NCBI GenBank assembly: GCA_031263265.1
Contig: JAISGE010000129.1
Location: 1 to 16,235 of the forward strand
Source: Treponema sp.
GTDB lineage: Bacteria > Spirochaetota > Spirochaetia > Treponematales > Breznakiellaceae
Length of the DNA: 16,235 nt
Direction of reading: 5' to 3'
In this document: positions 8,293 through 14,143 of the stretch, piece after piece
Position numbering within the stretch: the stretch's first letter is position 1
Layout of the letters: every line of letters begins with the position of its first letter
Program-made: the position numbers and the translations under genes
Notes under the pieces: model-generated
Database searches by the model: none
Told to the model about the DNA's origin: nothing
The model's input: only the letters and a program-made list of their open reading frames with translations

Positions 8293-9723
8293 CTATTCTG
8301 GCCTGCATACTTCAATCGTAAGTTCCCTGGTATCCGTATCAATAAAGCCAAGCAGACCCTTAACATCCTCTACCATAATACCAGGGGATCTACTCTTATC
8401 AGGATACCTTGAACCATACCCCGAATACCGAATTCTATCAAGTCCCATACTATTATAATCATATTGAGCAGGCTCTCTGAAAACCAGAGGAAGGTATGCA
8501 GAAAAAAACACGTTTTCCTGTTGCGCGTCTCCCGGTAAGGAAACCCTGCATACAATCTTCATACTTTTGAACCAGTAGACCCCTGGTTCTTGTATCACCA
8601 AAGCAAACCCGGCAATGGCCCTATTCCTGATTCGCCGGTGATCGATCAAGGTAATACGAGGCCCGTGCTTTTCAATCCGTAGAGGCCCCGCGTCTAAGGC
8701 TTTAATGCCTCCCCCGGTGAAGCGTCTAAGGCTGGCCCGCCGGGGTACCTTGTTCTTTAAGCGCTTTTCAGAGATATGAAGCGGATCCGGCATAAACCTT
8801 AGATCCCCACCTTTTGTTTTGGTGCTACCCCGGACTAATCTATCCACGCCTTGAAAGAGGGCCTCTTCACGGATTATTTCAGGCTGCGCGAAAAACACTT
8901 CCGCTTCAGTCTCAATACCCCCATCCTCCCCTGAGGACAAATCCCACCGTATCCGATTGTGCGCTTCCTTAGTAAGGAAATCCGCGGTCATGCCTTGGAT
9001 ATTCGTTCCTTGTAAAACCGCTTTCTTCCATCCAGGAAAAAACACATCTAAACAGGGAATGAGCTTGTGCCGAATTCGGTTGCGCAGATACCGGATATCC
9101 TCATTGGTAGTATCGGTTCTGAACCCTATACCCCGGGCTGCAAGATACGCCAACACATCAGCCCTGGTAAGGCACAAAAGGGGCCGCAAAATACGCCCTA
9201 CTTCCCGGCTCATAGGTGCAAGCCCTCTTGGACCTGAGCCACGGAGAAACCGCATGAGCACCGTCTCAAGGAGATCATCTTGGGTATGAGCCACAAGGAC
9301 CCGGGCCGCCCGGATCCTACGAACCTCCCGGTTCCACGCTCGGTGGCGAAAAACTCTCGCCGTCCCTTCTAATCCTAAACCACCCTGTTTTGCAGTATGA
9401 AAGATTATACCTGGAGGTATAGCAATAAGGTGATACGGAACATGCAACGTTTTACACAAGCCCTGTACCGCCCAAGCATCCCCTTGACGTTCTACTTCAG
9501 GCCGTATGCCATGCTCTACATGCAGGCAATGCAGTTTATATCCACCGGCTTGACATAATGCAGCCGCAGCTACCAATAACGCGGTAGAATCAGCACCCCC
9601 AGAAACCGCAGCAAGCAACACCGTTCCTTTAGGCCATGTTCCCAAACCAACCGCTACTGCACGTTCGAAAGAAAGACAAATTGACTCACTCAAAGATGGA
9701 GGATTCTGAGGACTTGAAACCAT
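8293..9723 (-). CDS. tilS: tRNA(Ile)-lysidine synthase
   Basis: 476 aa. TilS uses ATP and lysine to convert C34 of the CAU-anticodon tRNA-Ile to lysidine, so that it reads AUA. The PP-loop SGGADST (41-47) of the N-type ATP pyrophosphatase fold is intact. It is followed by HVEHGIRPE (family HVNHGLR), AHTQDDLLETVLMRFLRGSG, and RPLL/R(T)DTTNEDIRYLRNRIRH, all typical. The C-terminal ~170 residues are diverged. No good Shine-Dalgarno lies before ATG 9723; the gene starts 30 bases after rplY and may depend on coupling or readthrough. Pairing of tilS with ftsH is widespread. As I recall, Borrelia has pth between rplY and tilS; no pth is present here. Confidence 0.93.
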   Translation of the reverse strand: MVSSPQNPPSLSESICLSFERAVAVGLGTWPKGTVLLAAVSGGADSTALLVAAAALCQAGGYKLHCLHVEHGIRPEVERQGDAWAVQGLCKTLHVPYHLIAIPPGIIFHTAKQGGLGLEGTARVFRHRAWNREVRRIRAARVLVAHTQDDLLETVLMRFLRGSGPRGLAPMSREVGRILRPLLCLTRADVLAYLAARGIGFRTDTTNEDIRYLRNRIRHKLIPCLDVFFPGWKKAVLQGTNIQGMTADFLTKEAHNRIRWDLSSGEDGGIETEAEVFFAQPEIIREEALFQGVDRLVRGSTKTKGGDLRFMPDPLHISEKRLKNKVPRRASLRRFTGGGIKALDAGPLRIEKHGPRITLIDHRRIRNRAIAGFALVIQEPGVYWFKSMKIVCRVSLPGDAQQENVFFSAYLPLVFREPAQYDYNSMGLDRIRYSGYGSRYPDKSRSPGIMVEDVKGLLGFIDTDTRELTIEVCRPE

Positions 9724-9753
9724 AGGCGATCGCTATAGGTCCGTTCAGAAAAA

Positions 9754-10371
9754 TTAGGCTTTAGTTTCAGTTTCCGAGGAAACTGCATCGGTCCCCCCTT
9801 CCTCGGAGGCAACGCCTTCAGCCTTGGCAAATTTCACTAAGGCTACTACCTGATCCACCCCAGAAATGATTTTCACCCCCTCACCCAGGGCAAGATCCCG
9901 CACATGGATCGACTGATTTATCTTAAGTTCAGACACATCCACCTCAATCCGTTCTGGTAGATCTTTAGGCAGACATTCTACCTCTACTTCATGGAGAGGC
10001 GATTCAAGAGTACCCCCTTCCCGAACCCCTACCGGGTTTCCATGGATATGAACCGAAACTTTAGCCCGAAGCATAACACCACTTTCCACTTCATAAAAGT
10101 CAACATGTAGTACATTACCGTCTCTAATATTACGCTGGGTATCTTTTACAAAGGCATTATAAGCGGTTCCCTCAATTTCCACCGTTACAATGGTACTCTC
10201 AGAAATATTTTTGATGCCCTTTACAAATTCCTGAGCATCCAGATCAATAGCTCGGGCTTGACCAGAACGTCCATATAACACCCCTGGTATCCGACCGCTA
10301 CGACGGATCCGGCGAGCTGCCCCGGAACCAGTAACAGCCCTATTCCGAGCCGTCAAAATAACTTGACTCAT
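9754..10371 (-). CDS. rplY: Ribosomal protein bL25, Ctc/TL5 form
   Basis: 205 aa. bL25 binds 5S rRNA in the large subunit; the long two-domain form is also called general stress protein Ctc. The N-terminal L25 domain (~1-92) has RRIRRSGRIPGVLYG (20-34) and a VLHVDFYEV end. The C-terminal TL5 domain (~95-183) has GNPVGVREGG and ends in KIISGVDQVVALV. A Glu/Ser/Thr-rich tail (~184-205) follows. The Shine-Dalgarno AAGGAG at 10377-10382 is ideal and lies one base from the 3' end of the tRNA-Gln upstream, so the transcript must include or start inside that tRNA. Confidence 0.95.
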   Translation of the reverse strand: MSQVILTARNRAVTGSGAARRIRRSGRIPGVLYGRSGQARAIDLDAQEFVKGIKNISESTIVTVEIEGTAYNAFVKDTQRNIRDGNVLHVDFYEVESGVMLRAKVSVHIHGNPVGVREGGTLESPLHEVEVECLPKDLPERIEVDVSELKINQSIHVRDLALGEGVKIISGVDQVVALVKFAKAEGVASEEGGTDAVSSETETKA

Positions 10372-10376
10372 ACTTA

Positions 10377-10382
10377 CTCCTT
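10377..10382 (-). promoter_or_regulatory. Shine-Dalgarno of rplY abutting the tRNA 3' end
   Basis: On the minus strand AAGGAG is followed by TAAGT and the ATG at 10371. Only one base separates it from the tRNA discriminator base at 10384. Cleavage at the tRNA 3' end would leave an rplY mRNA with a 12-base leader that still holds the whole ribosome-binding site. Uncut RNA would place a folded tRNA against it. Confidence 0.75.
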
Positions 10383-10383
10383 C

Positions 10384-10455
10384 CTGGGACGACAGGGTTC
10401 GAACCTGTGCATGCCGGAGCCAAAACCCGGTGGCTTACCACTTGCCTACGTCCCA
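10384..10455 (-). tRNA. tRNA-Gln (anticodon TTG)
   Basis: 72 bases plus a CCA that is not encoded (GAA follows). The acceptor stem TGGGACG pairs with CGTCCCA. The D-arm stem is GGC/GCC. The anticodon stem is CCGGG/TCCGG with loop TTTTGGC, placing TTG at 34-36. The T-arm is ACAGG-TTCGAAC-CCTGT, and the discriminator is G. All stems close, with one G-T pair. The gene reads CAA (and CAG by wobble). It sits between spoVG (76 bases upstream) and rplY (12 bases downstream) on the same strand. I see no separate promoter I would trust in the 76-base gap. Confidence 0.95.
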
Positions 10456-10531
10456 ATAAATTATTATTCCTCTTAAATAGCGATTATGCTTACCCTATTG
10501 CTCCATCCAGAGCGCCTGGTTTCAAATGCCC

Positions 10532-10813
10532 TTATAATTCTACTGACAGATCATCTGGTCCATACCCAAAATCGTACTTATCCAGGATCCGGGCTTGTAA
10601 CTCAGTACGAAAATCAGGGTGAATTGGATGGGCTACATCCTTATATTCCCCGCTCCTCGTTTTCCGACTCGGCATAGCAATAAACACTCCGCTTTTTCCT
10701 TCGATAATCTTAATATTATGCACTACAAAACAGTCATCAAATGTAACCGTTACATATGCTCTTAATTTTCCCTCGCCGGTCACTTTACGGACTCTGATAT
10801 CGGTTATCTCCAT
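10532..10813 (-). CDS. spoVG: SpoVG family nucleic-acid-binding regulator
   Basis: 93 aa, full length for the family. Hallmarks are MEITDIRVRKV at the start, LRAYVTVTFDDCFVVHNIKII, and FIAMPSRKT (44-52) followed by a predicted helix with HPI. SpoVG was named from Bacillus sporulation. In non-sporulating bacteria, including Borrelia, it is a site-specific DNA- and RNA-binding protein that tunes gene expression. AGAGG (minus strand, just before ATCC-free CCTC) precedes the ATG at 10813. The gene lies 39 bases downstream of ispE and is probably cotranscribed with it. Confidence 0.96.
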   Translation of the reverse strand: MEITDIRVRKVTGEGKLRAYVTVTFDDCFVVHNIKIIEGKSGVFIAMPSRKTRSGEYKDVAHPIHPDFRTELQARILDKYDFGYGPDDLSVEL

Positions 10814-10852
10814 GAGGCCTCTCCCTTCGGTCGGTCCAGAACGACTTACTAT

Positions 10853-11803
10853 TCATTGTACTACCCCATGAGCCAAATACGCAAGTAGAAACGTTACCTG
10901 TATAAAATATCTTTGATTCAGTCCTCCTTGCCTCTCCGAAAGTACCGCTCCTGCTTTTTTTGCTGCTCCTTCATCATCAAATACACCAAAACAGACCGAT
11001 CCTGCTCCGGACAACCCGACAAAATCCGCTCCCAAACCTTTGAGGTCCTGCACCACCCTCTGATATATCTTTGCCTGTTCCTGATCCCCTGCATCCAAAA
11101 ATACCTGCAAAAAATCATTCTTATAAGGCCAGGATCCTGGATTTTTCCCCAGGGCACTTATCAACTCAGTAACACCCGCATCCTTCCCTAAACTCGATTC
11201 TGGTCGTACCCGGTCTAATAAGCGAAAAGCCTCGGCAGTATTGCTTGAAAACCCTGGATATACCAGCACTACCCATAGCCCCTCAGGAACCGTAATGGGC
11301 AGAATCCGTTCCCCACGACCAGATACCAAGGCCACTCCACCCCACAAGAAGAACGGGACATCACTCCCCAGGGCTAAGGCCATTTCCAACAACTGATCCT
11401 GAGACAATTGCGGGGCAATCAGGAACTGCAAAGCCCTCAGCATCGAAGCTGCATCTGAAGAACCTCCACCCAAACCGGCTCCTAAGGGTATCCGCTTTTC
11501 TATCCGGACGCGAATACCTCCTGTAAATCCCGTCTGAACCCTAAAAAGGGATATCGCCTGGTAAATGGTGTTTTTTTCCAGGGGAAGCACTCCCTCTTCC
11601 GGGACCATTCCTGCGAATGGCCAATCCATCAGGATGGTACAGGCTCCTGCTTCCTCAGTCTGATCAACCCAAAGCGTATCCCCAAAAGCCAAGGCTACAA
11701 AAATACTCTCCAAGTTATGGTACCCATCAGGCCGCCGGTCTTTCACCTGCAGATGCACATTGATCTTGCAAGGTGCTTCGATTCTCAGTATAGCCTCCTT
11801 CAC
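10853..11803 (-). CDS. ispE: 4-diphosphocytidyl-2-C-methyl-D-erythritol kinase
   Basis: 316 aa from GTG 11803. IspE phosphorylates CDP-ME with ATP in the MEP route to isoprenoid precursors. It is a GHMP kinase: catalytic Lys13 in PCKINVHL (11-18), the glycine-rich ATP loop PLGAGLGGGSSDAAS (106-120), catalytic Asp148 in GSDVPFF, and the third GHMP motif GLSGAGSVCFG near 263-273. The start is debatable: GTG has only a weak site upstream, while a perfect AAGGAGG lies inside the frame at 11794-11800, five bases before a CTG (11788). Starting there gives MRIEAPCKIN..., the usual IspE beginning. Presence of ispE implies the MEP pathway, as in Treponema and unlike Borrelia. Confidence 0.95.
   Translation of the reverse strand: MKEAILRIEAPCKINVHLQVKDRRPDGYHNLESIFVALAFGDTLWVDQTEEAGACTILMDWPFAGMVPEEGVLPLEKNTIYQAISLFRVQTGFTGGIRVRIEKRIPLGAGLGGGSSDAASMLRALQFLIAPQLSQDQLLEMALALGSDVPFFLWGGVALVSGRGERILPITVPEGLWVVLVYPGFSSNTAEAFRLLDRVRPESSLGKDAGVTELISALGKNPGSWPYKNDFLQVFLDAGDQEQAKIYQRVVQDLKGLGADFVGLSGAGSVCFGVFDDEGAAKKAGAVLSERQGGLNQRYFIQVTFLLAYLAHGVVQ
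11794..11800 (-). promoter_or_regulatory. Perfect Shine-Dalgarno inside the annotated ispE start
   Basis: AAGGAGG on the minus strand, right after the GTG at 11803-11801. The best-spaced codons are CTG 11788 (5-base gap) and ATA 11791. Neither is a common start, yet the protein from 11788 fits the family best. This site decides the start more than the GTG does. Confidence 0.5.
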
Positions 11804-11836
11804 GTCTCTGTTTCAGGCCAATGTTTATAATCTAAG

Positions 11837-11865
11837 AATATACCCAAAATACCGCGGCAAGTAAA
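11837..11865 (-). promoter_or_regulatory. Candidate promoter for ispE
   Basis: On the minus strand TTTACT (11860-11865) and TATATT (11837-11842) are 17 bases apart. Four and five of six bases match the sigma70 consensus. Transcription would start near 11830, about 27 bases before the GTG. The region 11804-12030 is AT-rich and otherwise holds only the divergent promoter. Confidence 0.4.
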
Positions 11866-11968
11866 GTAGGGTCTCAGCCGTATTGAAACTCCTAAAACCA
11901 ATTTAATATAATCTTATAGAAACTATTTTTTATCCCCTATTCTTGGTAAAATATTCTATGGGAACCAG

Positions 11969-11998
11969 TTGACAGATGCTAAATATCTCACTTATGTT
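11969..11998 (+). promoter_or_regulatory. Sigma70-type promoter for the acidic repeat protein
   Basis: A perfect -35 TTGACA (11969-11974) is followed after 18 bases by TATGTT (11993-11998); TTATGT at 17 bases is an alternative. Transcription would begin near 12005, leaving a ~26-base leader with GGAG at 12021-12024. Confidence 0.6.
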
Positions 11999-12030
11999 TC
12001 AAGAGAAATTAAAACCAAATGGAGCTTGTT

Positions 12031-12393
12031 ATGATTCTGTACGAGACTATAAATACCCAGCGAATTTCAGGACGGATCCCCTTAGATGAGTCCTATTCGC
12101 CTGACGAGTTATACTCGTCAGAAATGCCTACCTTGATGGCCCTCTGGAGCGTCTCTTCCCCCGAGCCTTGGCAGTACTCCTTAGATGATACTGACCATTT
12201 CTCCTATCCTATCCTTGCCTTTGATGAAGAGGACGACGAAGATGAAGATATCGGCGAAGAAGATAATTTTGACGATTTAGACGATGACTTCGACGAAGAT
12301 TTTGACGATGACTTCGACGACGATGATTTCGATGAAGATTTTGACGAAGAAGATTTCGACGATGATTTCGAGGACGAAGATTTTGATGAATAG
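12031..12393 (+). CDS. Orphan acidic protein with Asp/Glu/Phe nonapeptide repeat tail
   Basis: 120 aa from ATG 12031, six bases after GGAG (12021-12024). The ATG at 12019 would add four residues but lacks a ribosome site. No signal peptide, so cytoplasmic. I do not recognise the family. Residues 1-64 are mixed, perhaps a small ordered region (ISGRIP, WQYS). From residue 65 to 120, 43 of 56 residues are Asp or Glu and the hydrophobics are almost all Phe at 80, 87, 91, 95, 100, 104, 109, 113 and 118. Residues 91-117 are three tandem copies of F-D-[DE]-D-F-x-x-x-D. Asp codons GAT and GAC are mixed irregularly, arguing for selection on protein rather than recent slippage. It has its own good promoter and no operon partner. 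Possible roles, all inference: DNA or RNA mimic, chaperone for basic ribosomal proteins, or cation binding. Confidence 0.75.
   Translation: MILYETINTQRISGRIPLDESYSPDELYSSEMPTLMALWSVSSPEPWQYSLDDTDHFSYPILAFDEEDDEDEDIGEEDNFDDLDDDFDEDFDDDFDDDDFDEDFDEEDFDDDFEDEDFDE
12301..12390 (+). repeat. 27-base coding repeat, three copies plus a partial
   Basis: Units start at 12301, 12328 and 12355, with a 9-base partial at 12382 just before the stop. Each full unit encodes F-D-[DE]-D-F-x-x-x-D. Differences lie mostly at third codon positions and between Asp and Glu codons. Confidence 0.7.
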
Positions 12394-12413
12394 CCGCAAC
12401 CGTGGTCGTCTCT

Positions 12414-12536
12414 AGGAACTTGTGGGGCTTTGCTCAAACGTGTATATTTTTGCAGTTCATTGAGCCAATTTCAAAACCCGGTTAGTTTTGAAATTAGCTC
12501 ATGATACAAAAAATCTCCAAAGTCCCACAGATTCCT
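12414..12536. terminator. Nested inverted repeat between convergent genes
   Basis: Outer arms 12414-12432 and 12518-12536 pair over 19 positions with one 2-base mismatch and one G-T. Inner arms 12461-12477 and 12485-12501 pair over 17 positions with one mismatch around a 7-base loop. A short T-run/A-run pair (12446-12452 with 12507-12514, one bulge) lies between. As RNA the region would fold into one long rod. It sits between two convergent stops (12393 and 12559), so a bidirectional terminator or 3' end stabiliser is the simplest reading. There is no U-run after either side, which is atypical. A small RNA or a MITE-like element is possible. Confidence 0.5.
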
Positions 12537-12558
12537 TTAATCACCGATTAACCGAGGC

Positions 12559-12957
12559 TTACTCCTGAAAAATAATGGCAGCAGCGCTCCAGAGCCGTTC
12601 TAGTTCATAAAAGGCCCGGGTCTGCGCAGTCATGAGGTGAATCACCACGAGCCCCAGGTCGATAATGCGCCATTCCTCGTTACCTGCAAGGCGTGAATGT
12701 GCGGCAGACCGAGGAGATCGCCTGAGTATATCCATACCCTTTTCCCGGGAAAACTCCTTGATATGCTGTTCCAAGCCCTGTAAATGGGTAGTACTGGTTA
12801 CCGTGGCGATTACGAAAAAATCAGTCCACCCATTGAGTTCCCGCAGATCCATAACCAACACATCGCCTCCCCGGTAATCCCGCAGTAGGGTACCTAGTTC
12901 TATGGCCACGGTATATACCGAATTAGATTTTTTATCCGTCTGAAACATATCGTCCAT
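12559..12957 (-). CDS. rsfS: Ribosomal silencing factor RsfS
   Basis: 132 aa from ATG 12957, chosen because GGGAG lies 8-9 bases upstream. The frame is open to 13005, but those 16 codons would deepen the overlap with the LCP gene. RsfS binds uL14 on the 50S subunit and blocks subunit joining when nutrients are low. Family features: VLVMDLRELNGWTDFFVIAT (33-52), a THLQGLEQHI helix, EWRIIDLGLVVIHLM (95-109) and FYELERLW (116-123). The usual EG before the EW segment is replaced by SAAHSRLAGN. The start overlaps the LCP gene by 26 bases. It is the last gene of the obg operon. Confidence 0.93.
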   Translation of the reverse strand: MDDMFQTDKKSNSVYTVAIELGTLLRDYRGGDVLVMDLRELNGWTDFFVIATVTSTTHLQGLEQHIKEFSREKGMDILRRSPRSAAHSRLAGNEEWRIIDLGLVVIHLMTAQTRAFYELERLWSAAAIIFQE

Positions 12958-14143
12958 TAAAATCACTCCCGATGATAAGGGTAAAATCAGATCTATATTC
13001 CACATTTTGCATGGTCATTTCCATTTCCAAGTTGGTGTTTTGCTGCGCTTCAACTCGAATGTTTTTACAGTGGATAATGTCCCCCAGCGTCTTGACCATA
13101 CTCTCATTGCCTGATCGATCGACAATGAGGCTGGCTTCGTAGATACGATCTGCATTACCAATGGCGATGACATCATAGCCAAACCCCTGCAACAGTTCTG
13201 CAGTTCTCCCGGCAAGGCCGTTGACCGTCGTCCCATTGAGGACCTCCACCGTAAAGACCCGTTCAGTAAACGCCCCCTCCACTTTCCGGGTGAGCCCTCC
13301 TAGAGTTTGCCGCACAATTTCTTTGATGAGACTACCGTCATAGTAGGGAAACAAGAGGGTTTGCCCTGAAACCTCCCGAATATTCCCTCCTACCGATTGT
13401 ATACTTATCCTGTCCATATCGACCCCGGCATATTCATCAAAAAGCCTGGTCCTGATACGTTGATTCATATCGGTCATGAGCATAGTCTGATAAGATTGGG
13501 CTACCAGCGGGGTCTTGAGTATCTCGTTTTTCTCCCCTAACCGTTTAAGAAACCCCAGAAAAAATCGCTGTCTGCGGAAGGTTATGAGTTCCCGATTTTC
13601 ATTAGGGAGTTCATAGGTAACATAGCTTGTAGCCTTATCGCCATCCAGCCGGGTTATCCCAGAAGGGAAGAGTATAGGCTGTGATTCCTGATAGATTTCC
13701 ACCGGAGAGGGAATGAAGAGTTCTACCCCTTCAATCAAGTCAACCACCTTGCGGAGATTCTGGGTATTCAAAACCAAGGAAAAACTGATATCAATACCCA
13801 AAAGCCGTTCTATCTCCTGTTCAAAGGTAGTGAGTTTTTCAGGATCATAGACCGTATCGATCCTATCAACCCGGTTGATCTTCTGGAGAATCAAACCCAA
13901 TTCACCAGGTATATCAAAGATCGCTGCCCGTTTAGTAGCTGGATAATACATGAGCACATAGGTACCCAGGGGTTTGGCATCCCCTTCAATGACAAAAAGG
14001 GTATTGATGACCCGGTCTCCGGTAAGCACCCCCTCAATGGGGTCGGCCCGTAAGGCCACTACCGTGATAAAGATCCCTGCACTCAGGAGTACCACGATAG
14101 TTCCCAAAAGAAACGCACTAGCATCAACTTTTGCTCTCTTCAC
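12932..14143 (-). CDS. LytR-CpsA-Psr domain protein with LytR_C tail, divergent
   Basis: 403 aa from GTG 14143, with AAGGA six bases upstream and a GTGA overlap with the nadD stop. One N-terminal membrane helix (10-32) puts the rest outside the cytoplasm. Residues ~45-235 align with LCP domains, which transfer lipid-linked glycopolymers to the wall in Gram-positives. Recognisable are the TxRxAIFDIP-type strand (~70-80), GIDISFSLVLN (116-126), IEGVELFI (137-144), LDGDKATSYV (166-175) and RRQRFFLGFLKRL (190-202). Residues 296-394 are a LytR_C domain (VEVLNGTTVNGLAGRTA). Compared with the canonical IPRDT and SDTxxL motifs, the key Arg reads Gly80 and the Asp reads Gly60/Thr61, so phosphotransferase activity is doubtful. 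Its order between nadD-yqeK and rsfS is the usual one. Confidence 0.85.
   Translation of the reverse strand: MKRAKVDASAFLLGTIVVLLSAGIFITVVALRADPIEGVLTGDRVINTLFVIEGDAKPLGTYVLMYYPATKRAAIFDIPGELGLILQKINRVDRIDTVYDPEKLTTFEQEIERLLGIDISFSLVLNTQNLRKVVDLIEGVELFIPSPVEIYQESQPILFPSGITRLDGDKATSYVTYELPNENRELITFRRQRFFLGFLKRLGEKNEILKTPLVAQSYQTMLMTDMNQRIRTRLFDEYAGVDMDRISIQSVGGNIREVSGQTLLFPYYDGSLIKEIVRQTLGGLTRKVEGAFTERVFTVEVLNGTTVNGLAGRTAELLQGFGYDVIAIGNADRIYEASLIVDRSGNESMVKTLGDIIHCKNIRVEAQQNTNLEMEMTMQNVEYRSDFTLIIGSDFNGRYVSDG

Noticed and set aside
9727..9734. GCGATCGC palindrome before tilS
   Set aside because: A single octamer copy with no repeats nearby; could be chance.
10456..10531. Promoter for tRNA-Gln between spoVG and the tRNA
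   Set aside because: A TTGAAA word exists on the minus strand but no acceptable -10 lies at proper spacing, so cotranscription with spoVG is as likely.
12204..12437. Minus-strand Ser/Lys-repeat frame opposite the acidic protein
   Set aside because: SSKSS repeats are exactly what the reverse complement of Asp/Phe codons gives. The plus strand has the promoter and ribosome site.
12537..12551. Small palindrome TTAATC-acc-GATTAA
   Set aside because: Six AT-rich pairs only, no T-run; too weak to call a terminator on its own.
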